Translations under genes and position numbers: made by a program
DNA from: Nocardia flavorosea
Lineage (GTDB): Bacteria; Actinomycetota; Actinomycetes; Mycobacteriales; Mycobacteriaceae
Reading direction: 5' to 3'
Assembly (NCBI RefSeq): GCF_015477805.1
Contig: NZ_JADLQL010000001.1
Span: 1,550,001-1,614,000, forward strand
DNA: 64,000 nucleotides
The notes under the pieces: model-generated
What the model saw: only the letters and a program-made list of their open reading frames with translations
Told to the model about the DNA's origin: nothing
Databases searched by the model: none
Part shown: positions 53,937-64,000 of the stretch, in pieces
Position numbering within the stretch: position 1 is the first letter of the stretch
Layout: each line of letters begins with the position of its first letter

Positions 53937-56555
53937 TCATGGTTGTTCCGGTTCCGGATTCTCGTCCCCGCCGCCGCGGATCGACCAGAGCAAACCATCG
54001 AGCTCATCCGGTTTCACCAGCACATCGCGCGCCTTGGACCCCTCGCTGGGCCCCACCACACCACGGGTCTCCATCAGGTCCATCAATCGTCCCGCCTTGG
54101 CGAACCCGACCCGCAGTTTGCGCTGCAACATCGAGGTGGAACCGAATTGGGAGGTCACCACCAGTTCCACGGCCTGCAGCAGAACATCGAGGTCGTCGCC
54201 GATATCGGGATCGACGTCCTTCTTCTCCCCCGCCTTGGCGGCGGTGACGCCCTCGGTGTACTCCGGCTCGGCCTGGTTCTTGGTGAACTCGACGACCCCG
54301 TGGATTTCCTCGTCGCTGATGAAGGCGCCCTGCAGACGAGTCGGTTTCCCGGCGCCCATCGGCAGGAACAGGCCGTCGCCCATACCGATGAGCTTCTCGG
54401 CACCGGGCTGGTCGAGAATGACCCGTGAATCGGTGAGCGAGGAGGTCGCGAAGGCCAGCCGCGAGGGCACATTGGTCTTGATGAGACCCGTCACCACGTC
54501 GACCGACGGTCGCTGAGTCGCCAGGACGAGGTGGATACCGGCGGCCCGGGCCTTCTGGGTGATCCGCACGATGGCATCCTCGACATCGCGCGGTGCGGTC
54601 ATCATGAGATCTGCTAGTTCGTCGACGATGGCCAGGATGTACGGGTACGGCCGGTAGACGCGTTCGCTGCCCAGCGGTGTGGTGATCGCGCCGGATTTCA
54701 CCTTCCGGTTGAAATCGTCGATATGGCGGACCTTGCTGGCCTGCATGTCCTGATAGCGCTGTTCCATCTCCTCCACCAGCCAGGCCAGCGCCGCCGCGGC
54801 CTTCTTGGGCTGGGTGATGATGGGGGTGATCAGATGCGGGATGCCCTCGTACGGAGTCAACTCCACCATCTTCGGGTCGATCAGAATCATCCGGACCTCG
54901 TCCGGGGTAGCCCGCTGCAGCAGCGATACCAGCATCGAATTGACGAAACTGGACTTACCGGAGCCGGTGGAGCCGGCCACCAGCAGATGCGGCATCTTGG
55001 CCAGATTCGCCGCCAGGAACTCGCCCTCGATGTTCTTGCCCAGGCCGATCACCAGCGGATGGTGATCGTTGCGGGTGGACGGCGCCTTCAGCACATCGGC
55101 CAGCCGCACGAGTTCCCGGTCGGCGTTGGGCACCTCGATACCGACAGCGGACTTACCCGGGATCGGAGCGAGCAGGCGCACGTTCTCGGTCGCCACGGCG
55201 TAGGCGATATTGCGGGTCAGCGCGGTGATCTTCTCGACTTTCACACCCGGGCCGAGTTCGACCTCGTACCGGGTGACCGTCGGTCCGCGGACGAACCCGG
55301 TGACTGCCGCATCGATCTTGAACTGCACCAGCACCTCGGTGATCGCCTCGATCATCGATTCGTTGGCGGCGCTACGGCGACGCGGTGGATCGCCGTCGAC
55401 CAGCAGATTCATCGGGGGCAGGGTGTAATCGCCCTCGGCCACCCGGTCGGCGACGAATTCCGGTGCCGGCTCCGGCAGCGGGGTCTGGTCGACCGGTGCC
55501 GCGGCAGCGGGTTTGCGTTTCTTGCGTCCGGCCGGTTTCTCCTCCCCGGTCGCGGCGATCGGTTTGGCGTCGCGCAGCGGAGGTTCCCCGGCGTCGCCCG
55601 GGCCCACCGGCGGCCCGGTGAACTCGTCGGCCGGATAGCTCTCGGCCGGTGTGCGGCCACGGCGGCGGGACCGCCCGGGCGGTTCGGCCTGCTCGTATTC
55701 GTCGATCGGGTCGTATCCGTCGCGATAATCGTCGTCGTAGCCGGGCGCGCCGAAGAATTCCCGCAACCGCTGCGGTGCCTCGCGAACCGTCGTACCGGTG
55801 ACCAGCAACACACCGAACACCATGGCCAGCAGGAGAATCGGGACCGAAAGCCAGGCCGTGAGCCCGTCGGTGAGCGGCCCGCCGATAACGAAACCGACGA
55901 ATCCCGCGGCATCGGCGCGTCCCGCGGCATCGGCCGGACCGCCGTCGGCGATATGCCACAGCCCCAGGAACGGCAACCCGATCAGCAACCCACCCAACAC
56001 CAGGCGCGGCCGGATATCCGGACGTGGTTCGGTACGCATGAGCACGACGGCGATACCGGCGGCCACGAACGGCAGTACCGAGGAGGCCGAACCGGTGACC
56101 GCGCGGATGAGACCTTCCACCCAGCGCCCGATGGGCCCGCCCGCCGACAACCAGACCGCTGCCGCGATCACGGCGCTGACGGCGATCAGCCCCAGCGCGA
56201 TCCCATCACGGCGATGTCCGTGTTCGATCTCCCCCGCACGGCTGATCGCGCGCGTGGTGGCGCCGACGCCGCGGGCCGCTACGGTCCATCCGCCGCTCAC
56301 CAACCTGGTGAGCACGGCCAGCGGGGCGGTATCCGAACGCCGCGGCGGGGCGGGACGACGCGTGGTGCGCCGAGCGCGAGGGGCGGGCGCCTTGCGCGCG
56401 GCCCCCTGCGGTGCGGTTTTACGCGCCGGGCCCTGGGCCCGTGCCGCGCCGTCCGATCGACGCGTGCCCGAACGAGAACGGGCCGCGGTGGTCCGCCCCC
56501 GAGCCGATCCCGCCCGCGCACCCGGTGTGGTTGTGCCGCGGGACTTACCTGCCAT
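53937..56555 (-). CDS. ftsK: DNA translocase FtsK
   Basis: The 872-residue protein pumps chromosome ends through the closing septum. A basic Arg/Ala/Pro-rich N-terminus of about 75 residues is followed by four membrane helices (to about 255), an acidic/Pro linker, and the motor with Walker A AGSTGSGKSS and Walker B LAIVDELADL. The C-terminal gamma winged helix (STSMLQRKLRVGFAKAGRLMDLME) reads KOPS-type sequences. The ATG at 56555 has TAGCCT 6 nt upstream, suggesting a leaderless transcript. The position matches Rv2748c. Confidence 0.96.
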   Translation of the reverse strand: MAGKSRGTTTPGARAGSARGRTTAARSRSGTRRSDGAARAQGPARKTAPQGAARKAPAPRARRTTRRPAPPRRSDTAPLAVLTRLVSGGWTVAARGVGATTRAISRAGEIEHGHRRDGIALGLIAVSAVIAAAVWLSAGGPIGRWVEGLIRAVTGSASSVLPFVAAGIAVVLMRTEPRPDIRPRLVLGGLLIGLPFLGLWHIADGGPADAAGRADAAGFVGFVIGGPLTDGLTAWLSVPILLLAMVFGVLLVTGTTVREAPQRLREFFGAPGYDDDYRDGYDPIDEYEQAEPPGRSRRRGRTPAESYPADEFTGPPVGPGDAGEPPLRDAKPIAATGEEKPAGRKKRKPAAAAPVDQTPLPEPAPEFVADRVAEGDYTLPPMNLLVDGDPPRRRSAANESMIEAITEVLVQFKIDAAVTGFVRGPTVTRYEVELGPGVKVEKITALTRNIAYAVATENVRLLAPIPGKSAVGIEVPNADRELVRLADVLKAPSTRNDHHPLVIGLGKNIEGEFLAANLAKMPHLLVAGSTGSGKSSFVNSMLVSLLQRATPDEVRMILIDPKMVELTPYEGIPHLITPIITQPKKAAAALAWLVEEMEQRYQDMQASKVRHIDDFNRKVKSGAITTPLGSERVYRPYPYILAIVDELADLMMTAPRDVEDAIVRITQKARAAGIHLVLATQRPSVDVVTGLIKTNVPSRLAFATSSLTDSRVILDQPGAEKLIGMGDGLFLPMGAGKPTRLQGAFISDEEIHGVVEFTKNQAEPEYTEGVTAAKAGEKKDVDPDIGDDLDVLLQAVELVVTSQFGSTSMLQRKLRVGFAKAGRLMDLMETRGVVGPSEGSKARDVLVKPDELDGLLWSIRGGGDENPEPEQP

Positions 56556-56561
56556 GGGCTC

Positions 56562-56567
56562 AGGCTA
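56562..56567 (-). promoter_or_regulatory. Putative leaderless -10 of ftsK
   Basis: TAGCCT on the minus strand is followed by 6 nt and the ATG at 56555, with no ribosome site. Confidence 0.5.
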
Positions 56568-56720
56568 GCCGCAACAACCCCATCCGGACCATCCGCAACA
56601 CTGGTACCGGGCTCTGGGACGGTGGTGATTCTCGCCCGCCCGCCGGTACCCGCGGTCGGGATGCGGCCGTTTTCCACGGCCCGGCCAGGCCCCGGCGGGG
56701 CAGGTCTCCCATGGCCGGGG

Positions 56721-57344
56721 TCAGATCGAACGATCCAGTTCGAGTACCTGCCGAACGGCCTGCGGCTCCCCGTCCGATTCGATCCGGACCTGCTCCCGCC
56801 CGAATGCGTGCAACAGCAGTTCGGCGGGGGCACCGGTCAAGGTCACTACCGGGCCGGGCTTGTCCACCACGCGGACCCGGTCCCCCGCCGGTGTCGAGAG
56901 TTCCACCGGCACGGGAGATTTGCGGTAGGCCATCTTGCCCATCCGCCGCAGCACCGACCAGAGCCGCTGCTGATCGCGGTCCGGCAACTCCCGGGGCTCC
57001 CAGCCGGACTCCGCCCGCCGGACATCCTCGTGGTGGACGAACATTTCGCTGAGATTGGCGATCGCGTCCACCGGACGCAACGGCGACCACCACGGCGGGC
57101 CGCTGCGGACCAGTTCCAGGAGCTCGGCGAACGGCCGCTGTGCGGTTTCGTCCTGGCGCCGTTGCAGATAACCGGCGAAGGGCCGCAACATGATCCCGGG
57201 CGCGGCGTCCGGGCGGCGTTCCCGGACGACCAGATGCGCCGCGAGGTCGCGCACCGTCCAGTCTCCGCATAGGGTTGGCGCGTCCGGCCCGGTCTCGTTC
57301 ATCGTTTCGACCAATGCACGGCGTTCACGCTGAGCGAAGTTCAC
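56721..57344 (-). CDS. TIGR03085 family (DinB/maleylpyruvate-isomerase-like) metal-binding protein
   Basis: The 207-residue protein begins with the four-helix DinB-like fold: ERRALVETMNETGPDAPTLCGDWTVRDLAAHLVVRER, with the first metal His in AAHL, and later MFVHHEDVRRAES with the other histidines. Relatives include mycothiol-dependent maleylpyruvate isomerases, so a mycothiol-linked role is possible but not shown. The GTG at 57344 follows TAGATT by 6 nt. It lies 165 bases upstream of ftsK on the same strand. Confidence 0.82.
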   Translation of the reverse strand: MNFAQRERRALVETMNETGPDAPTLCGDWTVRDLAAHLVVRERRPDAAPGIMLRPFAGYLQRRQDETAQRPFAELLELVRSGPPWWSPLRPVDAIANLSEMFVHHEDVRRAESGWEPRELPDRDQQRLWSVLRRMGKMAYRKSPVPVELSTPAGDRVRVVDKPGPVVTLTGAPAELLLHAFGREQVRIESDGEPQAVRQVLELDRSI

Positions 57345-57350
57345 ACGATG

Positions 57351-57356
57351 AATCTA
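57351..57356 (-). promoter_or_regulatory. Putative leaderless -10 of the TIGR03085 gene
   Basis: TAGATT on the minus strand is followed by 6 nt and the GTG at 57344. Confidence 0.5.
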
Positions 57357-57467
57357 GCCGAGACCCAGCCATCGGGGAGGGGATGAGAACCGAACCGGTT
57401 GCTACGCAGCAGAGATGCTCTGTACTTTGTCATTCGGTCCATAGGGTCGTGGACCGATACACACAGA

Positions 57468-57863
57468 ATGGGAACACCTTTGAAGAAGATTCTCACCGTT
57501 GCCGCCGTTCTGGTGGCGACCGTCGGTTCGATGTTCGCCGCTTCCGTGGCACCCGCGCACGCGCAGTACAGCAGTTACTACGGCGCCATCGCGGTTTCGC
57601 TGTCCACCGGTAACTACGGATGGTCCTACGACTACGACAGCTACTCCGAAGCCGAAGCGGCCGCCGAGGACCGGTGCGGTGCCGCCGATTGCGTCGCCAA
57701 GATCTCCTGGCGCAACGGTTGCGGTGCGCTCGCGGTATCGGACAACTGGCTGAGCTACGGAGCCGGTTCGACCCGGTCCGCAGCTCGGGCCGAGGCGCTG
57801 GCCAACAACCCGGGTAACGCCTACATCGAGCACTGGAACTGCACTTCCGGCTACGACCTGTGA
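57468..57863 (+). CDS. Secreted DUF4189 protein
   Basis: The 131-residue protein has a Sec signal peptide (LKKILTVAAVLVATVGSMF) cleaved after AHA at residue 32. The mature part is a DUF4189 domain: YGAIAVSLSTGNYGWSYDY, with four cysteines (DRCGAADC, NGCGAL, WNCTSG) that probably form two disulfides. DUF4189 proteins are small exported proteins of unknown function in mycolata. The ATG at 57468 is used; a TTG at 57480 (LKKIL) is an alternative. The lipoprotein gene follows after 68 bases. Confidence 0.8.
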   Translation: MGTPLKKILTVAAVLVATVGSMFAASVAPAHAQYSSYYGAIAVSLSTGNYGWSYDYDSYSEAEAAAEDRCGAADCVAKISWRNGCGALAVSDNWLSYGAGSTRSAARAEALANNPGNAYIEHWNCTSGYDL

Positions 57864-57931
57864 GTTCGTACCCACCACTTTTTCCGGCCGGCGCCGAATT
57901 CGCCGATTACCTGCGTAGGGGAAACAGAACT

Positions 57932-58492
57932 GTGAAAATTCGTCCATTCCGGGTCGTGGCCGCCGTAACGATGGCCGCCGCCGCCCTCACCTTCACCGCC
58001 TGCTCGTCCACCGAGGAGTCCTCCGCCGACGCGGCGGCCACCAGCACCGAAGCCGCCGCCGAGTTCGAATCGGGTAAAACCCAGGACGGACGGGAAGAAG
58101 GCAAGGCGCCGACCACCACCGCGGCGCCGAACCTGCCCAAGCCCACGGTCGAGGAACTGAACGACAAACTCACCCGGGCGCTCGACGGTGCGGTGAGCGA
58201 AGAAGAGAAGCTGGGCTTCATCGAGGATGCCGAACAGGATCCGCAGCTGGTCGACAAGCTCGTCGAGGCGGCCAAGAAGAACGAAGTCACGGTGAAGATC
58301 ACCAATGTCGGCGAGCCCGCGGAGGGCAAGGTGAAGGCCGACGCCGAGGTCACCATCGCCGGCGCTCCGGTCGAGAACGCCACGGTCGATTTCGTCGCCG
58401 AGGGCGATCAGTGGAAGATCGCGCACGATTTCGCGTGTAATATCGTCAAGTCCGCGGAGCTCGACTCGGCAGCCTGCCAGCCCGAAGCCTGA
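57932..58492 (+). CDS. Exported lipoprotein, MTB12-like low-molecular-weight antigen fold
   Basis: The 186-residue protein has a signal peptide with lipobox FTAC (C24), an Ala/Glu/Thr-rich linker to about residue 80, and a compact domain (PTVEELNDKLTRALDG to the end). The domain resembles the MTB12/NTF2-like antigens of mycobacteria, including the paired cysteines DFACNIV and SAACQPEA. The match is by general pattern, so the family call is moderate. The GTG at 57932 has AGGGGA 9 nt upstream. A strong terminator follows. Confidence 0.68.
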   Translation: MKIRPFRVVAAVTMAAAALTFTACSSTEESSADAAATSTEAAAEFESGKTQDGREEGKAPTTTAAPNLPKPTVEELNDKLTRALDGAVSEEEKLGFIEDAEQDPQLVDKLVEAAKKNEVTVKITNVGEPAEGKVKADAEVTIAGAPVENATVDFVAEGDQWKIAHDFACNIVKSAELDSAACQPEA

Positions 58493-58518
58493 TCCGCACG
58501 ACCGGCACCGGACATTGT

Positions 58519-58554
58519 GAAAACCGCCGGAGGCATTGCCTTCCGGCGGTTTTC
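58519..58554. terminator. Bidirectional intrinsic terminator between the lipoprotein gene and rnj
   Basis: GAAAACCGCCGGA (58519-58531) pairs perfectly with TCCGGCGGTTTTC (58542-58554), with the loop itself able to pair further. Both strands end in a TTTT run, making this the clearest intrinsic terminator in the window. Confidence 0.9.
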
Positions 58555-58573
58555 CGCTGTCTACGGCCGGTTG

Positions 58574-61581
<3,008 letters not shown>

Positions 61582-61604
61582 TCATGACGTCGAACCGGGG
61601 TTGT

Positions 61605-61637
61605 ATGACATCATAAACGGCGTCACAATGATGTCAT
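61605..61637. promoter_or_regulatory. Inverted-repeat operator overlapping the start of the ribbon-helix-helix gene
   Basis: ATGACATCAT (61605-61614) and ATGATGTCAT (61628-61637) are perfect inverted copies 13 nt apart; the second includes the A and T of the ATG at 61636. A further TGACATCA lies at 61563-61570. The likely promoter, TTGTAT (61601-61606) and CACAAT (61624-61629) with 17-nt spacing, is covered by the repeats. Confidence 0.7.
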
Positions 61638-62091
61638 GGATCTGACCAGATACACCGCCCGGATTCGCGACGACCTGATCGCCGCGGCCGCCCTGGGCGA
61701 CGAGAAAACACAGGCCACAGCCGAAGCGCTCGCCAAGGCAGTGGAGAACTCGGCCCGGCTGGCCCTGCTCGCGGCACTCACCGAACTCGCCGATACCGTC
61801 ACGACCGAACTGGGTGACCGCGCCGTCCGTGTCTCGCTGCACGACGACGAGGTCGCGGTCGAGGTGGGCCGCACCCCGGCCGGCGACAACCCCAGCTTCG
61901 AGGAAATGACCGGCGATATCAGCCGGGTGACTCTGCGGCTGGTGGAACAGGTGAAATCCCGTGCCGAAGAGGCCGCCGCCCAGAGCGGGCAATCGCTGAA
62001 CTCCTGGATGGCCGGTGTGGTGTCGGGCGCGTTGCGCGATCAGATGCGCGGCGGCCACGGCACCGCCAAACGCGACGACACCGCCCCCTGA
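61636..62091 (+). CDS. HicB-like protein with C-terminal ribbon-helix-helix
   Basis: The 151-residue protein has a helical N-terminal half (YTARIRDDLIAAAALG to about residue 55), a strand-rich middle (VRVSLHDDEVAVEVGR) and a C-terminal Arc/HicB-type ribbon-helix-helix (VTLRLVEQVKSRAEEAAAQSGQSLNSWMAG). It is probably a DNA-binding repressor. There is no HicA-type or other toxin gene beside it, so it looks like a solitary regulator. The ATG at 61636 has no ribosome site and lies within an inverted repeat that also covers the promoter, pointing to autorepression. Confidence 0.8.
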   Translation: MDLTRYTARIRDDLIAAAALGDEKTQATAEALAKAVENSARLALLAALTELADTVTTELGDRAVRVSLHDDEVAVEVGRTPAGDNPSFEEMTGDISRVTLRLVEQVKSRAEEAAAQSGQSLNSWMAGVVSGALRDQMRGGHGTAKRDDTAP

Positions 62092-63117
62092 TCAGGTCGA
62101 AACCAGGATCTCACCGGTACTGCCGATTTCGGTACGCCGGTCCCCGCCGGGGGCGCTCGCCAGGATGGTCGCCAGGTTCCGCCGCCCGGCCGGAAGTACC
62201 CGGATGGTGACCGATCCGGCGTTGGCGGCATCCAGTTCCCGCACAGCGAGATCGAGCACCCGCGTCCGCAGTGTCGCCGCCACGCCGGTGAAACCGCCGT
62301 CGTCGAGCAGGAGCACCTCCACCCCGCGCGACCGCGCACCGCGGGCCGCGGCATTGAGCTGATCGGTGACCAGCTGCGGCGCCCGCAGACCGTCCCGTAA
62401 TTCGGCCTCCAGCAGGCGGCATACCTCGCGATCGGCCGGCGTCAGGTCGGCACCGCGGGCGATACGCTCCAGCATCGGCCGGGCCAGCTCGTCCAACCGG
62501 CTCAGCTGGCGGTTCCGTTCGGAATGCTCGGCCGCCATGGTTGCCTCGGCGGCCGCCCGCATGGCGACGTCATCGTGCAGCAGGCGTAGCGAACGCTGTG
62601 TCGGCCGCAGGACCAGCGCGCACACCGTGGCCCCGGCCAGGCTGGCCAGCGCGAGGACGGATACGAACAGGGAGCCGACCGAAATATCCAGCACGATATC
62701 CACGAACCCGAGCACGGCCGCGACCGCCGCGGCACCGGCCCACGCCGCGAAGATCCGGCCGCGCACCGCCAGCACCGCCAGCACGAAGGACACGACAAGA
62801 GTCGCCAGCGGCTGACGCTGACGCACGGCATCCTCGGTGAAGTTCACATGCGTCGCCAGCACCGTGACCAGTCCCGCCGCGAGCACTACGGCGGTGGCAG
62901 GCCACGGCAGCGGTTCCCCGGGCAGCAGGAGCAGGATCGCGCCGGCACCCAGCATTGCGGCGAGCGCGACTACGAACTGCGCGATCGGGACCTCGGTGAA
63001 CGATGGCGTGATGTACAGCGTGATGGTGACGGCGAGGCTCGCCTGGAACACCCAACCGGACCGGCCACGCATGCCGAGCAGTGCGCGCAGCTCGAAATCG
63101 TCATCCCGATCAGTCAT
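62092..63117 (-). CDS. Membrane protein partner of the adjacent histidine kinase
   Basis: The 341-residue protein has about six membrane helices in the first 180 residues, then a coiled coil (DDVAMRAAAEATMAAEHSERNRQLSRLDELA) and a cytoplasmic domain ending near GGDRRTEIGS. The soluble part resembles a dimerisation region followed by a degenerate ATPase-like fold without N, G1 or G2 boxes. It may be a sensor or a regulatory subunit of the kinase. The ATG at 63117 overlaps the kinase stop by 8 nt (ATGACTGA). Its stop abuts the stop of the convergent gene (TGATCA). Confidence 0.65.
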   Translation of the reverse strand: MTDRDDDFELRALLGMRGRSGWVFQASLAVTITLYITPSFTEVPIAQFVVALAAMLGAGAILLLLPGEPLPWPATAVVLAAGLVTVLATHVNFTEDAVRQRQPLATLVVSFVLAVLAVRGRIFAAWAGAAAVAAVLGFVDIVLDISVGSLFVSVLALASLAGATVCALVLRPTQRSLRLLHDDVAMRAAAEATMAAEHSERNRQLSRLDELARPMLERIARGADLTPADREVCRLLEAELRDGLRAPQLVTDQLNAAARGARSRGVEVLLLDDGGFTGVAATLRTRVLDLAVRELDAANAGSVTIRVLPAGRRNLATILASAPGGDRRTEIGSTGEILVST

Positions 63118-64000
63118 CGCCGCCCTTCCCCGCGTTTCCCCACATCAGCGTCACTGTCGTCCCCCGCCCCGGTTCCGATTCGACAAATCCGGCGCCACCG
63201 GCCAGCTGACGCATCCGGCCCAGAATGCTCGCCGAAATTCCCAGCCGGTCGGCGGGCACCACCGACCGATCGAACCCCGCACCGTCGTCACGGAACACCA
63301 CCAGCAGCCCGCCGGCGCCGACCGTCACGGTCACCTCACGATGCACCGGGCGACCGGGAATTCCGGCATGCCGCAGGCTGTTGCGAACCGCCTCGGCCAG
63401 CGCCGCGGCCATCGGGCCGGCCACCGACAACGGCATACGCAGTTCGGGCTCGTCGCCGCCCCGGTGCACGGTGAACTCGACACCGGTATTGACCTCGCGT
63501 ACCGCGGCCCGCAGGAAACCGATGGCCGAGTTCGCGTTCAGCAGCCCCGGCTCGGCATCGGAGAACCGGGTGGCATCGAGCTGATCGAGCGCGCGTCGCG
63601 CCTGTTCCCGCAGCACCGCGGAGGTGTCGCCGGAACGGGAGGCATCCAGCAGCGTGGACAGCACCGCGTCATGGATCAGCACGGCGAACCGCGTACGTTC
63701 CCGCTCCCTGGCCGAAGTCCCCGCAACCGCCGCCGCCCGTTCACCCGCCAGCACCGATTCGCGGTCCACCCGCGCCCCGGCCGCCCGCGCATGCACCACA
63801 CACCACAGGAACAGCAAGGACAGCCCAGCTTGGCGTGCGAAATTGTCGGCGACGGCCAGTACCGTCGTATCGTCGAACATCACATACAGCGCGATACCGG
63901 GGGTCGCGGTCGTGATCACCAGGTAGACCCCCGCCAGCCAGGGTGGCCAGGCCACCGCCGCCGCCAGCACGCCGATCATGATCAGCCGATGCGCCCAGAT
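63110..64000 (-). CDS. Sensor histidine kinase, 5' end beyond the window
   Basis: The frame is open to the window edge; about 297 residues are visible. At least two membrane helices are followed by a HisKA_3-like dimerisation helix (RFAVLIHDAVLSTLLDASR, with the probable phospho-His). A HATPase_c domain follows with N-box AEAVRNSLRHAG, G1 DDGAGFD and G2 PGRGTTVTL. This is the NarL/DesK type, which normally pairs with a LuxR-type response regulator, not visible here. It overlaps the membrane-protein gene by 8 nt. Confidence 0.85.
   Translation of the reverse strand: MWAHRLIMIGVLAAAVAWPPWLAGVYLVITTATPGIALYVMFDDTTVLAVADNFARQAGLSLLFLWCVVHARAAGARVDRESVLAGERAAAVAGTSARERERTRFAVLIHDAVLSTLLDASRSGDTSAVLREQARRALDQLDATRFSDAEPGLLNANSAIGFLRAAVREVNTGVEFTVHRGGDEPELRMPLSVAGPMAAALAEAVRNSLRHAGIPGRPVHREVTVTVGAGGLLVVFRDDGAGFDRSVVPADRLGISASILGRMRQLAGGAGFVESEPGRGTTVTLMWGNAGKGGDD

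Noticed and set aside
56556..56572. IdeR-box-like sequence (AGGCTAGCC core) upstream of ftsK
   Set aside because: Only the core 9 bases fit the 19-bp iron box and the flanks do not; the same bases are better explained as the TAGCCT -10.
61636..63117. Toxin-antitoxin module around the HicB-like gene
   Set aside because: No HicA-sized gene lies on either side; the neighbours are dapA and a membrane protein.

Overview
This window is high-GC (roughly 68-70 percent by eye) chromosomal DNA from a mycolic-acid actinomycete, most likely Nocardia or a close relative such as Rhodococcus. The basis is gene content and order: sigB, ideR, a PAC2 protein, nrdR, lexA, fadE20, hflX, dapF, miaA, a DUF349 gene, miaB, recX, recA, a DUF3046 gene, a glycosyltransferase, pspA, clgR, pgsA, an argA-type acetyltransferase, ftsK, rnj and dapA follow the order known for Mycobacterium tuberculosis from about Rv2710 to Rv2753c. 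The islands inserted between these genes are not mycobacterial. The genus call is inference. I saw no rRNA, tRNA, insertion sequence, phage or CRISPR array.

Layout. 1-9.2 kb: a truncated gene, sigB behind an ECF-sigma-type promoter, a protein-acetylation pair (GNAT/acyl-CoA-synthetase fusion and AcuC deacetylase, translationally overlapping), the iron regulator ideR with galE, and a DUF4192 gene. 9.6-18.7 kb: PAC2 protein, a Ski2-like helicase, an orphan speD, a DUF5134 membrane protein and a large HrpA helicase. 19-21.3 kb: nrdR, a small membrane protein at the chiZ position, and lexA, with three LexA boxes in the shared control region. 21.4-28.5 kb: accessory block with a GGCT-fold protein, an IclR regulator divergent from an SDR and a DapB-fold oxidoreductase, a hypothetical gene, fadE20 and an acyltransferase. 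28.6-38 kb: RNA-modification and housekeeping operons (hflX, dapF, a SPOUT methyltransferase, miaA, a degenerate LigB-fold gene; DUF349; miaB with a membrane protein). 38.5-42 kb: a glutamate-type ABC importer (gluABCD). 42-45 kb: methyltransferase, recX, recA, DUF3046. 45.4-51.6 kb: glycosyltransferase, PIG-L deacetylase, and the envelope-stress set (57-aa membrane protein, pspM-like, pspA, clgR) with pncC and pgsA. 51.8-58.5 kb: argA-type GNAT, YciI, TerC, ftsK, a TIGR03085 protein and two exported proteins. 58.6-64 kb: rnj, dapA, a self-regulated ribbon-helix-helix gene, and a membrane protein with a truncated histidine kinase.

How they fit together. Three stress circuits share the window: DNA damage (lexA, recA-recX), envelope stress (sigB and clgR-pspA, both behind GGGAAC...CGTT promoters) and iron (ideR). 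Several operons are tightly coupled by ATGA/GTGA-type overlaps. At least ten genes share a distinctive start: a TANNNT -10 hexamer only 6-7 nt before the start codon and no Shine-Dalgarno sequence, which predicts leaderless mRNAs. The strongest leads for something not well described are the coupled acetyltransferase/deacetylase pair with an ACS domain lacking its catalytic histidine, the ribbon-helix-helix gene whose start codon lies inside its own inverted-repeat operator, the IclR/SDR/DapB-fold cassette with 22-bp phased repeats, and the ligand-less LigB-fold protein coupled to miaA.
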